Numbered from the stretch's first letter, positions 40,025-49,534 are shown. The stretch is DNA of 64,000 bases from Pseudomonas arsenicoxydans (GCF_900103875.1 NZ_LT629705.1:448501-512500), one strand, 5' to 3'. A program made the numbers and translations. Notes: generated by a model not told the origin, from the sequence alone.

Positions 40025-40876
40025 TTAACGACCGCGGACCGCTTGTTCCAGCTCAGCGAAGCTAGGACGGTGCGCCGGGTACAGAACCTTACGACCGAAC
40101 TCTACCGCCAGCGATGGCGGCATGCCGGAAGCCGAAGCCACCAGCGAAGCCTTGATGGCTTCGTAGACGTTGAGTTCTTCCTTGGCATCGTGGGCCAGGG
40201 AATGGGCCAGCGGACCGAAGAAACCGTACGCCGCGAGAATACCGAAGAAGGTACCGACCAGGGCCGCACCCACGTGCAGGCCGATGGATTTCTGATCGCC
40301 TTCACCCAGGGAAGCCATGGTCACCACGATACCGAGTACCGCCGCGACGATACCGAAACCAGGCATGGCGTCGGCAATACCGTTCACCGCGTGGGACGGG
40401 TGCTCAAGGTCTTCCTTGAGGCTGTAAAGCTCCATGTCGAACAGGCCTTCAAGCTCATGGGGAGCCATGTTGCCGGAGGACATGATGCGCAGGTAATCGC
40501 AGATGAAGGCGGTCATGCGTTCGTCTTTGAGCACAGTCGGGTACTTGGCGAAGATCGGGCTCGCTGCGGCGTCTTCAATGTCGCCTTCGATGGCCATCAT
40601 GCCTTCGCGGCGGCTCTTGTTGAGGATCTCGTAGATCAGGCCCAGCACTTCCAGGTAGAACGTGTGGTTGAACCGCGAACTGAACATGCCCAAGGATTTC
40701 TTGAGCACGTGCATGGTCATGTAACCGGGGTTGGCCTGCAGAAATGCGCCCAGCGCCGCACCACCGATAATCATCACCTCGAAAGGCTGAATAAGGGCGG
40801 CAATCTTGCCGTGTGAAAGCACGTATCCGCCGAGCACGCTCGCGAATACGACGATGATGCCGATAATTTTAGCCAT
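40025..40876 (-). CDS. motA: Flagellar motor stator protein MotA
   Basis: 283 residues, four membrane segments (KIIGIIVVFASVLGGYVLS at the start; AMPGFGIVAAVLGIVVTM and GTFFGILAAYGFFGPLAHSL near the end). The large cytoplasmic loop has the charged residues that touch FliG. The start is MAKIIGIIVVFAS; 26 upstream codons are open but not conserved. A FliA-type promoter is visible 69-95 bp upstream. Pseudomonas species usually encode a second stator (MotCD) elsewhere. Confidence 0.98.
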   Translation of the reverse strand: MAKIIGIIVVFASVLGGYVLSHGKIAALIQPFEVMIIGGAALGAFLQANPGYMTMHVLKKSLGMFSSRFNHTFYLEVLGLIYEILNKSRREGMMAIEGDIEDAAASPIFAKYPTVLKDERMTAFICDYLRIMSSGNMAPHELEGLFDMELYSLKEDLEHPSHAVNGIADAMPGFGIVAAVLGIVVTMASLGEGDQKSIGLHVGAALVGTFFGILAAYGFFGPLAHSLAHDAKEELNVYEAIKASLVASASGMPPSLAVEFGRKVLYPAHRPSFAELEQAVRGR

Positions 40877-40944
40877 AGGTAGGAGAGCACTTACTGAGTC
40901 GGGTTCAAGGTCATATTCGGAAGTTAAAAAATCTCTTCTTCTAC

Positions 40945-40971
40945 TTATCGGCAAAACTGCGCCAGACTATA
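40945..40971 (-). promoter_or_regulatory. motA: Sigma28 (FliA)-type promoter of motAB
   Basis: The minus strand has GCCGATAA (40952-40945), a perfect FliA -10 element, preceded after exactly 15 bp by TATA (40971-40968; consensus TAAA). The predicted start of transcription is about 60 bp before the motA ATG. Confidence 0.7.
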
Positions 40972-41042
40972 GCCAGTTCAGGCGAAAAGCCAATTTGGCC
41001 CGTTCCGGGCATAGGTAATGCAGACGATGATCGCGTCCAACC

Positions 41043-42581
41043 ATGGCTAACGAAACGAACGTTCCAACTCCAAAACCGACCACTCTCGAAGGCTGGGTCA
41101 AGCTTCTCGATGGCGTGCGCCTGCCGGTTCCGCAAGACAGTCATGACCGAGTCTGCAAAGCCATCGTCAACAGTCGAAGCTCTTTGCGTGATATCGCCGA
41201 ACTGATCCAGGAAAGCCCGGCACTGGCCTTGAGTGTGATTCGCGAAACCAACCGCCACACCCACGGCAGCATGACCGAGCCTGCTGAAAACCTTGAGGTG
41301 GCGATCAATCGCCTCGGTTTGAAACGCACCGAAGAATTGCTCGCCCGACTTCCCGCCGAACCCTTGTCACAGATACCGGTTGCGCTGCGTCAGCTTCAAT
41401 TGATCAGTCAGCACGCGACCCAACAGGCCAACGGTTTTTTCGCCAGTCGCCTGGCTCGTTTGTGGCAGGACATCCACTGGGGCAGCCTGCTGTTTCTTTC
41501 ACCGCTGTGGCCGATGGCGCTGACTCATCCACAATTGCTTGAAGAGTGGGAGTTGCGGGTCATTCATAAAGGCGAGTCGGCTCGCATCGTCGAAAAGCAA
41601 TTGTTCGGCGTGCGCCTTCTGGATATCTGTCTGGCACTGGTGGATATCTGGCGCCTGCCGATCTGGATTCAGCAAGGCTATCGACTGCTGCTGAACGAGC
41701 AGCGCGAACTGGTCAAAGTGCTGCGCATCGCCCGGGATGTCGACCATCCGTTGCGCCAGCAAAACCGCCTCGATGACGATCCAACCTTGCGCCGGTGGCT
41801 CAATCAGCCCGCCAATACTGTGTTGCTGGCCAATGGTCTGGCGCTGTCGGCGCAACACGCCTGGGACAGTCCGCATTGTGAACGCTGGCAGTACCTGACC
41901 AGCCTTTATCTGCAAATGCCGATGAGCGAAGTTCAGCAGCAATTGCACCAACAGGCGGTAAACAGCGCGCACCAGCACGCCATGCCGGACCTCTGGCACC
42001 CCGCCGTCTCGCTAATATGGCCCACGGGCATTAACCGTATTCACGCCGGTTTGCTGCCAGCCCCGGCGCCCACCGCCGAAGACTTGGCGAACTGGCGCAA
42101 GCAATGCGCCGAACTGCTGGTCGAGCCGAGCCGTTTCACCAACGCCATGCACTTGACCACCTCGGCCCGAGACGCACTGGTCGCGTGCGGCATGCGGCGG
42201 GTCATGATTTTGATGGCCGACCGTACGCACTCCAGTTTGCGCGCGCATCAAACGGCCGGGCTGACGAAGGAAGCGGCAGGCCTGAACTTTGTGGTCAGCC
42301 AGAGCACCGTGCTGCAACGCTTGCTCTCGCAACAGGCCCAAGTGCGCCTGACACCGGCCAACAACGCGCAGTTTTCAGCTTTATTACCCGTCAGCCTGCG
42401 CGCGCAGTTTCGCGGTGAACACTTGCTGCTGCGCTCATTGGTCAACAATGGTCGAGTGATCATGGTCGTTGTTGCCGATCAGGGCGGCGGGCCGTTCTCG
42501 GAGATCACTGTGCAAGCCTTCGGCAAAACCGCGCAGTGCATCGAAAAGGCCCTGCACAGCTTTAGCCACCGCGGCCAATAA
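41043..42581 (+). CDS. HDOD domain protein
   Basis: 512 residues. The first ~230 residues form an HDOD domain (HDRVCKAIVNSRSSLRDIAE, ESPALALSVIRETNR, LEVAINRLGLKRTEELLARL). HDOD domains resemble HD phosphohydrolases but lack the metal-binding His-Asp pair, so they act as signalling scaffolds. The C-terminal ~200 residues (MRRVMILMADRTHSSLRAHQ, LLRSLVNNGRVIMVVVADQG) may be a GAF-like module. Homologues hold this position between motA and rhdA in Pseudomonas. The Shine-Dalgarno is poor. No direct function is known to me. Confidence 0.87.
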   Translation: MANETNVPTPKPTTLEGWVKLLDGVRLPVPQDSHDRVCKAIVNSRSSLRDIAELIQESPALALSVIRETNRHTHGSMTEPAENLEVAINRLGLKRTEELLARLPAEPLSQIPVALRQLQLISQHATQQANGFFASRLARLWQDIHWGSLLFLSPLWPMALTHPQLLEEWELRVIHKGESARIVEKQLFGVRLLDICLALVDIWRLPIWIQQGYRLLLNEQRELVKVLRIARDVDHPLRQQNRLDDDPTLRRWLNQPANTVLLANGLALSAQHAWDSPHCERWQYLTSLYLQMPMSEVQQQLHQQAVNSAHQHAMPDLWHPAVSLIWPTGINRIHAGLLPAPAPTAEDLANWRKQCAELLVEPSRFTNAMHLTTSARDALVACGMRRVMILMADRTHSSLRAHQTAGLTKEAAGLNFVVSQSTVLQRLLSQQAQVRLTPANNAQFSALLPVSLRAQFRGEHLLLRSLVNNGRVIMVVVADQGGGPFSEITVQAFGKTAQCIEKALHSFSHRGQ

Positions 42582-42624
42582 GGCTGCGTTACAATCCTTT
42601 CCCTTTGTGCTCTGGAGACCTCAC

Positions 42625-43440
42625 ATGTCTGACTTCTCTGGCTTGGCGCTGGTCATCGAGCCGAGCGACTTGCTCCCTCGCCTTGAGTCCCGCGAACTGA
42701 TTCTGGTGGACCTGACCAGCAGCGCCCGTTATGCCGCAGGGCATATTCCTGGTGCGCGCTTTGTCGACCCCAAACGTACGCAACTCGGCCAGGCGCCCGC
42801 GCCGGGGCTGATGCCGCCGCAAGCGGCCCTCGAAGCGTTGTTCGGCGAGTTGGGACACAACCCCGACGCCGTCTACGTAGTGTATGACGACGAAGGCGGC
42901 GGCTGGGCCGGGCGCTTCATCTGGCTGCTGGATGTCATCGGCCATAAAAAATACCACTACATCGACGGTGGCCTGACGGCCTGGCTGGCAGACGGCATGC
43001 CCATGTCAATCCAGATCCCGCCATCTGTGGGAGGCCCGGTTGCGCTGACCCTGCACGACGAACCCACTGCCACCCGTGAATACCTGCAAAGCCGTCTCGG
43101 TGCCGCCGACCTGGCCATCTGGGACGCGCGCGGCCCGCTGGAGTACTCCGGCGAAAAAGTGCTGGCGGCCAAGGCCGGACACATTCCCGGCGCGGTGAAT
43201 TTCGAATGGACGGCCGGCATGGATCAGGCGCGCAACCTGCGCATCCGGCAGGACATGCCGCAGATCCTGGAACAACTCGGCATCACCAAAGACAAAGAAG
43301 TGATTACCCACTGCCAGACTCACCACCGCTCTGGCTTCACCTATCTAGTGGCCAAATCCCTCGGTTATCCGCGGGTCAAAGGCTACGCCGGCTCTTGGGG
43401 CGAATGGGGCAACCACCCTGATACGCCCGTAGAAATTTAA
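42625..43440 (+). CDS. rhdA: Thiosulfate sulfurtransferase (rhodanese) RhdA
   Basis: 271 residues, two rhodanese domains. The N-terminal domain is inactive (DLTSSARYAAGHIPGARFVD). The C-terminal domain carries the active-site loop HCQTHHRSG with the catalytic Cys that forms a persulfide. The sequence matches Pseudomonas/Azotobacter RhdA closely; in P. aeruginosa rhdA is in the same location and is linked with cyanide detoxification. TGGAGACC is a good Shine-Dalgarno for the ATG at 42625; the frame extends 52 codons upstream into the HDOD gene. psd follows after 18 bp. Confidence 0.95.
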   Translation: MSDFSGLALVIEPSDLLPRLESRELILVDLTSSARYAAGHIPGARFVDPKRTQLGQAPAPGLMPPQAALEALFGELGHNPDAVYVVYDDEGGGWAGRFIWLLDVIGHKKYHYIDGGLTAWLADGMPMSIQIPPSVGGPVALTLHDEPTATREYLQSRLGAADLAIWDARGPLEYSGEKVLAAKAGHIPGAVNFEWTAGMDQARNLRIRQDMPQILEQLGITKDKEVITHCQTHHRSGFTYLVAKSLGYPRVKGYAGSWGEWGNHPDTPVEI

Positions 43441-43458
43441 GGTTTTTAAGGACAGTTA

Positions 43459-44319
43459 ATGAATAAGCGTTTGTTTATCCTCAGCCAATACCTGCTGCCT
43501 CATCACCTGCTGTCACGACTGGCCGGCTGCATTGCCGAATGCCGCGTACGCTGGTTCAAGAACGCCTTTACCGCCTGGTTCGCCAAGCGTTATCAGGTGG
43601 ACATGTCCCAGGCGCTGGTTGAGGACCTGACTGCTTACGAGCACTTCAATGCGTTCTTCACCCGCGCACTGAAAGACGGCGCTCGCCCGCTGGACGAAAC
43701 CCCAGGCGCCATTCTCAGCCCGGCCGACGGCGCGGTCAGCCAGCTTGGCCCGATCGAACACGGTCGCGTGTTTCAGGCCAAGGGCCACAGCTTCAGTGTC
43801 CTGGAATTGCTTGGCGGCGATGCGGCGAATGCTGCTCCGTTCATGGGCGGTGATTTCGCGACGATCTACCTGTCACCGAAAGACTACCACCGCGTGCACA
43901 TGCCACTGGCCGGCACCCTGCGCGAAATGGTCTACATCCCGGGGCGGATTTTCTCGGTCAACCAGACCACCGCTGAAAACGTACCGGAGCTGTTCGCCCG
44001 CAACGAACGCGTGGCGTGCATTTTCGACACCGAGCGCGGGCCGATGGCCGTGGTGCTGGTGGGCGCGATGATCGTGGCCTCGATTGAAACCGTTTGGGCC
44101 GGGCTGGTGACGCCGCCTAAGCGGGAACTGAAAACCTTCCGTTACGACGAAGCCGCTCGCGCGCCAATCCATCTGGAAAAAGGTGCAGAACTGGGTCGCT
44201 TCAAACTGGGTTCGACGGCTGTCGTGCTGTTCGGGCCGGACCAGGTGAAATGGGCTGAAGGTCTCGGCGCCTTGTCGCCGGTTCAAATGGGCCAGGCGCT
44301 GGGTCTGCCAAAGGCCTGA
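43459..44319 (+). CDS. psd: Phosphatidylserine decarboxylase proenzyme
   Basis: 286 residues. It makes phosphatidylethanolamine from phosphatidylserine at the inner membrane. The self-cleavage site LGST is intact (Gly251-Ser252 in [14 protein letters not shown]), where Ser becomes the pyruvoyl cofactor of the alpha chain. [28 protein letters not shown] and [11 protein letters not shown] are further family motifs. Probably co-transcribed with rhdA. Confidence 0.98.
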   Translation: MNKRLFILSQYLLPHHLLSRLAGCIAECRVRWFKNAFTAWFAKRYQVDMSQALVEDLTAYEHFNAFFTRALKDGARPLDETPGAILSPADGAVSQLGPIEHGRVFQAKGHSFSVLELLGGDAANAAPFMGGDFATIYLSPKDYHRVHMPLAGTLREMVYIPGRIFSVNQTTAENVPELFARNERVACIFDTERGPMAVVLVGAMIVASIETVWAGLVTPPKRELKTFRYDEAARAPIHLEKGAELGRFKLGSTAVVLFGPDQVKWAEGLGALSPVQMGQALGLPKA

Positions 44320-44328
44320 CCGGGCTGA

Positions 44329-44360
44329 TCCGCCCCGCCGAATGAGTTCGACGGGGCGGA
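44329..44360 (+). terminator. Probable terminator of rhdA-psd
   Basis: TCCGCCCCG/CGGGGCGGA stem, with further pairing CGAA/TTCG inside, 10 bp after the psd stop. It has only a short A/T-rich tail (AATTG). Confidence 0.65.
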
Positions 44361-44496
44361 AATTGCTGTAGCACCGTCGCTCGATTTGTCCAGGAAAGCC
44401 CGAACGGCATGCGCCTGACAGACAAACAGTCGAGGTCCATAACTGCTACAGTCACGTCATTCACTGCCCATTTCCCGGTTGGAGTTTTTCCACGGC

Positions 44497-46278
44497 ATGA
44501 ATGAGACCAGCCCCCATCTGTTGTTACGTGTCCCGATCCCGACGCAACTGCGTCTGTCGTTCTGCGAACCCACGCCGCGCGACCTCAAGCGCTGGATCGC
44601 CGACCTGCCCAAAGCCAACATCGGCGAAACCGCTCGCCTGCTCTATCAGGGCCTGAGCGAACTCAACCAGCTGCTCACCCCCAGCGACAATCGCCTGCAA
44701 CTGCTCGAACTGCTGCGACCCGAGGTGTATTTCGTCTGCAAACACCTGGAACGGCATTTTCTGCATCAAGCCATTGTGCTCGACGAGCGCTCGCGCAAGA
44801 TCGCCAACCTCTGCCAAGCGCTGCAAAATCACTTGGCGACCGGCTACAAACAGATCGTCGTGCGTATCACACCGCGTTTCAGCAAAGACCGGGCGCCATT
44901 GCTGGCACAGGCGCTACAGCGGGCGATCCATTGCCTCAATGGCCCCCTGATCCGTGCGACGCAACTCTACTGCCCGGTGCCGGAAGGCCTGTGGCTGGAG
45001 CTGCACCAGCTGTATCGGATTGCCTGCGCGCACAAACTCCAGCACTTGAGCCTGCGTGATGAACTGGCCAGCCAGACGCGAACCCTGAGCATCGAACAGA
45101 CTTACGTGGTCGCCCTGTTGCTGGGCGCCGCACGCTGCAACCAACTGCGCCAGAACCAGATCGCCCGGCTCGCCGAGGTACTGGAGCCTTGGAGCCAATG
45201 GATCAAGCTGCAGCCGTCCAACCCCGTAGTAGGGCTGTTTGCCGTCGCACCGGACCTCGACATCGGGCCGCGCTATCGCTCCAAGTTCAGGGCCGAGCAG
45301 CAGGACAGTTTGCTGGGGGTTGATCCTCAGCCCCTGGTCGCCGCCATCGAAGCGCATCTGCAGGGCAATAACAGTGGCTCTACACCGCTGCCGGTACCCG
45401 CCGGCTTGACCCTGGATACGCTGCAACACCTGCACGCCGCCTGGGGACAGGCGGCCGAGCGCAGCTTTCAACGTACCGTCGGCCAAGGCACTCTGACCCT
45501 GTGCGTGGGCATGAGCGCGCTGCACTTTTACCTGGGCGGGCAACGCTCATTCAGCGACATTCTGAAAAACCCCGGCACCCGGCTCGCGAAATTCTCGGCA
45601 CTGCCCCTGACAGGCCAGGGAAAGGACCAATGGAGCCAGGCGTTCGATGCTGCGCCCAACGCCAGCGCCGATGCCCTGCTGCCTTATGAAGAGATTGAAT
45701 ACCCGCAATTGCAGAACGATGACGGCAAGGACGCCGCCGACAGCAATCGGCATTTTCCGACCTACGTCCTGCCAATCATCAATCACAGCCCCGGTGGATA
45801 TTGCCTGGCGTGGCCCGGCGCAGTGCCCGCCGAGCTACAGGCTGGCGAGATGGTCGGGATTGAGGACTCCGTCAATAAAGGCTGGAGCATTGCAGTAGTA
45901 CGCTGGATTCGCCAGGTGCGTGGCGGCGGCACGCAGATGGGCATCGAACAGGTTGCGCCTTACGCCGAGCCGTGCGGCTTGCAACTGGTGCGCTCGCGGG
46001 ATGATCACAGCCAATACCTGCGCGGCCTGTTGCTGCCCGAGATCAGCGCCATCGACCTGCCCGCCACCCTGCTAGCACCGCGCCTGCCATTCCAGGAGGG
46101 CAACAAAGTGCTGATCAACACCAACGGCCAGGAGCGCCGGGCCGGGCTCGATCGGCGGGTGGCGAGTACCAACAGTTTCAATCAATTTGCTTATCGTTCG
46201 CTGGAAGCGAGCAGAAACGACAACGCCGCTGAAAGCGGCGTTGAGGAGGAGTTTGATTCGTTGTGGAAGTCGCTTTGA
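44497..46278 (+). CDS. PilZ-like domain protein of unknown function (PA4958-type)
   Basis: 593 residues. The N-terminal 200 residues (PTPRDLKRWIADLPKANIGE, LLELLRPEVYFVCKHLERHF) are helical and not assigned. Near residues 415-530 there is a PilZ-like beta-barrel (INHSPGGYCLAWPG, MVGIEDSVNKGWSIAVVRWI, TQMGIEQVAP). The canonical RxxxR c-di-GMP motif is not obvious, so binding is uncertain. An ATG at 44497 was chosen over an upstream TTG because homologues begin MNETSP. In P. aeruginosa the homologous gene is followed by fimX; here it is followed directly by a REP and convergent serB. Confidence 0.82.
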   Translation: MNETSPHLLLRVPIPTQLRLSFCEPTPRDLKRWIADLPKANIGETARLLYQGLSELNQLLTPSDNRLQLLELLRPEVYFVCKHLERHFLHQAIVLDERSRKIANLCQALQNHLATGYKQIVVRITPRFSKDRAPLLAQALQRAIHCLNGPLIRATQLYCPVPEGLWLELHQLYRIACAHKLQHLSLRDELASQTRTLSIEQTYVVALLLGAARCNQLRQNQIARLAEVLEPWSQWIKLQPSNPVVGLFAVAPDLDIGPRYRSKFRAEQQDSLLGVDPQPLVAAIEAHLQGNNSGSTPLPVPAGLTLDTLQHLHAAWGQAAERSFQRTVGQGTLTLCVGMSALHFYLGGQRSFSDILKNPGTRLAKFSALPLTGQGKDQWSQAFDAAPNASADALLPYEEIEYPQLQNDDGKDAADSNRHFPTYVLPIINHSPGGYCLAWPGAVPAELQAGEMVGIEDSVNKGWSIAVVRWIRQVRGGGTQMGIEQVAPYAEPCGLQLVRSRDDHSQYLRGLLLPEISAIDLPATLLAPRLPFQEGNKVLINTNGQERRAGLDRRVASTNSFNQFAYRSLEASRNDNAAESGVEEEFDSLWKSL

Positions 46279-46287
46279 TCCCGAAAG

Positions 46288-46367
46288 CAAAAGATCGCAG
46301 CCTCGTTTCACTCGACAGCTCCTACAGAGAATTGCGTGAACTGTAGGAGCTGCGATCTTTTGATCTT
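46288..46367. repeat. REP-type palindromic element pair (tail to head)
   Basis: AAAGATCGCAGCCTCGTTTCAC...CAGCTCCTACAG then CTGTAGGAGCTGCGATCTTTTGATC. It separates the convergent PilZ-like and serB genes, ending 4 bp before the serB stop codon. Confidence 0.85.
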
Positions 46368-46370
46368 TAA

Positions 46371-47585
46371 TCAGAGCTGCCCGTCACGATCCCGGAAACC
46401 CAACAGGTACAACACCCCATCCAGCCCGAGGGTGGAAATCGCCTGTTTCGCCGACTGTTTCACCAGCGGCTTGGCGCGGAACGCCACACCCAGACCGGCA
46501 ATCGCCAGCATCGGCAAATCGTTGGCACCGTCACCGACCGCGATGGTCTGCTCCAGGCGCAAACCTTCCTTATGCGCCAGCTCACGCAGCAGATCAGCCT
46601 TGCGCTGCGCATCGACAATCGGCTCGACTGCCACGCCGGTGACCTTGCCGTCGACCACTTCCAGTTCGTTGGCAAACACGTAATCGATACCCAGCTTTGC
46701 CTGCAATTGCTTGGCGAAGTAGGTGAAGCCGCCTGACAGGATTGCGGTCTTGTAGCCCAGACGCTTGAGCTCGGCGAACAGTGTTTCGGCGCCTTCGGTC
46801 AGGCGCAGGGATGCGCCGATCGAGTCCAGCACGCTGACGTCCAGCCCCTTGAGCAAGGCCAGGCGCTCCTTGAAGCTGGCGCGAAAATCCAGCTCGCCGG
46901 CCATCGCGCGTTCAGTGATTTCAGACACCTGATCGCCCACGCCGGCGGCCTTGGCCAGTTCGTCGATGACTTCGGCCTCGATCAGCGTCGAGTCCATGTC
47001 AAACACCGCCAGACGGCGGTTACGGCGAAACAGCGAATCTTCCTGGAAGGCGATGTCGACGTTCAGTTCCTGCGCGACACTGAGGAATTCAGCCCGCAGT
47101 GCCTGCGGATCAGCCGCCTCGCCACGCACGGAAAACTCGATGCAGCCCTTGCCCTTGTCGGCCGGGGTGTCCAGCGGCATGCGACCGGACAGGCGGTCGA
47201 TATGATCGATGTTCAGACCATATTTGGCGGTGATCGAACTCACGGCCTGCAATTGACCGGCGGTCACTTTGCGGGTCAACAGGGTCACGATGTGGCGCTT
47301 TTTGCCTTGATTGCCGACCCACTGCTGGTAATCCTCTTCGGATACCGGGGTGAATCGGACTTGTTGATCAAGCTCGTATCCCTTGAACAGGATGTCCTTG
47401 AGCACTGACTTGCCTTGCTCGGTACCAGGAATTTCAACCAGGATGCCGAACGACAGAGTGTCGTGGATCACCGCCTGACCGATGTCGAGAATGTTCACAC
47501 CACCCTGAGCCAGAACGCCAGTTATGGCCGCAGTCAGACCCGGACGGTCGACTCCCGTGATGTTTATCAGGACGATTTCGCGCAA
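46371..47585 (-). CDS. serB: Phosphoserine phosphatase SerB with N-terminal ACT domains
   Basis: 404 residues. The first ~185 residues contain two ACT-like regulatory modules (IVLINITGVDRPGLTAAITG; RHIVTLLTRKVTAGQLQAVS). The HAD-type phosphatase follows, with nucleophile motif FDMDSTLIEAEV near residue 198, LSGGFTYFAKQLQ and VGDGANDLPMLA. It performs the last step of serine synthesis. The ACT-bearing long form is normal in Pseudomonas and suggests amino-acid sensing. Divergent from the YtjB-like gene, as in E. coli. Confidence 0.97.
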   Translation of the reverse strand: MREIVLINITGVDRPGLTAAITGVLAQGGVNILDIGQAVIHDTLSFGILVEIPGTEQGKSVLKDILFKGYELDQQVRFTPVSEEDYQQWVGNQGKKRHIVTLLTRKVTAGQLQAVSSITAKYGLNIDHIDRLSGRMPLDTPADKGKGCIEFSVRGEAADPQALRAEFLSVAQELNVDIAFQEDSLFRRNRRLAVFDMDSTLIEAEVIDELAKAAGVGDQVSEITERAMAGELDFRASFKERLALLKGLDVSVLDSIGASLRLTEGAETLFAELKRLGYKTAILSGGFTYFAKQLQAKLGIDYVFANELEVVDGKVTGVAVEPIVDAQRKADLLRELAHKEGLRLEQTIAVGDGANDLPMLAIAGLGVAFRAKPLVKQSAKQAISTLGLDGVLYLLGFRDRDGQL

Positions 47586-47656
47586 GGCGCACCCCCGCAG
47601 GTGGAAAAAAACCGCATTCTACCCACTTTCAGTGACCATCGGGCACCGTCAACGCT

Positions 47657-47684
47657 TTGCCGGTCTGGGGCCTGTCGCTATACT
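47657..47684 (+). promoter_or_regulatory. Sigma70-type promoter of the YtjB/AhpA-like gene
   Basis: TTGCCG (47657-47662), a 16-bp spacer and TATACT (47679-47684), 36 bp before the GTG start. Confidence 0.6.
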
Positions 47685-47720
47685 GCGCGTCAACTTCACG
47701 GACAAAAGAGCCGAGCTCAA

Positions 47721-49253
47721 GTGAACCGGCCTACGCCAGTAAAAACCGATAACTTCTTTCTGCTGATCTTCCGGGCACTGCGCCATCGCCGTGTACCGAT
47801 TGCATTGCGCATCGCCAGCCATAACGTGATCCTGGTCGCTTTGGCCCTGGTCATCTATGCCTGCGTGATGGGTTTGCAGTTCAAGCAGGCCATGCATGAG
47901 CAGGCAGATGCGCTGGGCGAAAGCCTGACCACGCAGACCGCCACCTCCGCCACGGAGCTGTTGGTGTCCAACGACATCCTCAGCCTCAACGTGCTGCTCA
48001 ACAACCTGACCAAAAACAAACTGGTGGCCCACGCCGCCATTTATAGCGTGGATAACCGCATCCTCGCCGAAGCCGGTCAACGTCCCAAGCACAGCCTGCT
48101 GGGCGAAGCCGAGGGCATGTACCAGAGCAAGATCACCTTCCAGGACGTGACCGCCGGGCAACTGCGCATCAGCCTGGACATGGATCAGTTCCAGCAGCCG
48201 ATGACCATCAGCCTGCAAAGCATGGGCATTTTGAGTGCGATCCTGCTGGCCCTGTCCCTGGCCTTGAGCCTGCGCCTGGGTCGACACATCTCCACGCCAC
48301 TGCTGCAACTGCGCGTGTGGCTGCGCAATATCGACGAATACACCCCGGCCACCGAGCGTCAGGATGAGATCGGCGACCTGGCCCGCCAGCTGCACGCCAA
48401 CTTCGCGCCGGAACCGGCCGAGCCTGCGCCTGCCCCGGAGCCCGAGGTGGACGATAGCGAATACGAAGACGCCGACGATAACGAGCCGTCCTTCGAAGTG
48501 CGCAACCTGCGCGACCCAAGCTTTGACGAAACCAAGCCTGTGGCGGGCCTCAAGCCTGCGCCACGGCGCAGTGTCAGCACTGTCGAAGACGATGATGACG
48601 ATGACGCGTTTGCCGACTTGATTGACGAATCGGCTACCAGCGCGCCAATAGCACTGGCAAAACCGGTCGTGTCGAACGTGCCACAGCACAGCGCGGTGCT
48701 GGCCGTGCAGCTGGGCGCACAAGATCAACTGCGTCGTCTGCCACGTACCCGTCTGGAAGAACTGCTCAAACGCTATCGCGATTGCCTTGATCAGGCGGCC
48801 TCGTTGTACCAGAGCGAGCTGCACACCCTGAACGACGGCAGCACGCTGATGCTGTTCCACACCGAGGACAGCGGTGACGACTACCTGACCAACGCGATCT
48901 GCTGCGGTGAGCTGTTGCGAGCCTTGGGCCATCAGCTGCAGATCGAAGTCGCGGACAGTGGCATCACCCTGCAATTGCAGTTGGGCCTGACGTTGGGCGA
49001 CGGGTTGTTCGGGCTGAGCCAGATCGACCTGCTGCTGACCGAAACCGCTCAGGACGCCTTGGCCTTGTCGCAACACAGTCGCAACCTGCTGCTGGTGGAA
49101 CGCAAGATCGGTGACGATGCGCTGATTCGTCAGCGCGCGCGGATTCGTCCGATTGCCAGCCCTGAGGGCGCTTGCTGCGTGGAACGGTTGATGGAGCCTT
49201 ATCCGTCGATGCTGGAACGGCAACTGGCGCGGATGCATGAGCGTCGGGCGTAA
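47721..49253 (+). CDS. AhpA/YtjB (SMP) family membrane protein with HAMP-like region
   Basis: 510 residues from a GTG at 47721. A first membrane segment (ASHNVILVALALVIYACVMG) is followed by a periplasmic domain of about 115 residues (ADALGESLTTQTATSATELL ... RISLDMDQFQQPM). A second membrane segment (LQSMGILSAILLALSLALSL) leads to a HAMP-like helix. A long acidic linker (VDDSEYEDADDNEPS, EDDDDDDAFADL) and a C-terminal domain of ~170 residues follow; the C-terminal fold weakly recalls a degenerate nucleotide cyclase. E. coli ytjB is likewise divergent from serB. Function is not established. Confidence 0.82.
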   Translation: MNRPTPVKTDNFFLLIFRALRHRRVPIALRIASHNVILVALALVIYACVMGLQFKQAMHEQADALGESLTTQTATSATELLVSNDILSLNVLLNNLTKNKLVAHAAIYSVDNRILAEAGQRPKHSLLGEAEGMYQSKITFQDVTAGQLRISLDMDQFQQPMTISLQSMGILSAILLALSLALSLRLGRHISTPLLQLRVWLRNIDEYTPATERQDEIGDLARQLHANFAPEPAEPAPAPEPEVDDSEYEDADDNEPSFEVRNLRDPSFDETKPVAGLKPAPRRSVSTVEDDDDDDAFADLIDESATSAPIALAKPVVSNVPQHSAVLAVQLGAQDQLRRLPRTRLEELLKRYRDCLDQAASLYQSELHTLNDGSTLMLFHTEDSGDDYLTNAICCGELLRALGHQLQIEVADSGITLQLQLGLTLGDGLFGLSQIDLLLTETAQDALALSQHSRNLLLVERKIGDDALIRQRARIRPIASPEGACCVERLMEPYPSMLERQLARMHERRA

Positions 49254-49275
49254 GCCTTAAAGCCCAGAAGTGAAG

Positions 49276-49312
49276 AAGCCCGCACACGAGTGATCGTCTG
49301 CGGGCTTTTTGT
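49276..49312 (+). terminator. Terminator of the YtjB/AhpA-like gene
   Basis: AGCCCGCA/TGCGGGCT stem with a 14-nt loop and a TTTTTG tail, 23 bp after the stop codon. Confidence 0.88.
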
Positions 49313-49323
49313 TGCCTGTGGCT

Positions 49324-49457
49324 GATCGTTCCCACGCTCTGCGTGGGAAAGCAGCCCGTGACGCTCCGCGTCACATCGGTGCCAGGCTTTGGGATGAGGT
49401 GAGGCTGGAACGCAGAGCGTCCCTGGAGGCATTCCCACGCAGAGCGTGGGAACGATC
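49324..49457. repeat. Compound palindromic repeat (GATCGTTCCCACGC family)
   Basis: GATCGTTCCCACGCTCTGCG and CGCAGAGCGTGGGAACGATC bound a 134-bp palindrome. Inside are further short palindromes (GTGACGCTCCGCGTCAC; GGAACGCAGAGCGTCC). A single short copy is at 38552. With two terminators it fills the 324-bp gap 49254-49577, which has no gene. Confidence 0.85.
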
Positions 49458-49534
49458 ATCAAGGATTGCTCCGGGCAGCGTTCCGACGAAGGGGCCACCA
49501 GCAGCACCAGAGATCATCAACTTGCAGAAACAAC

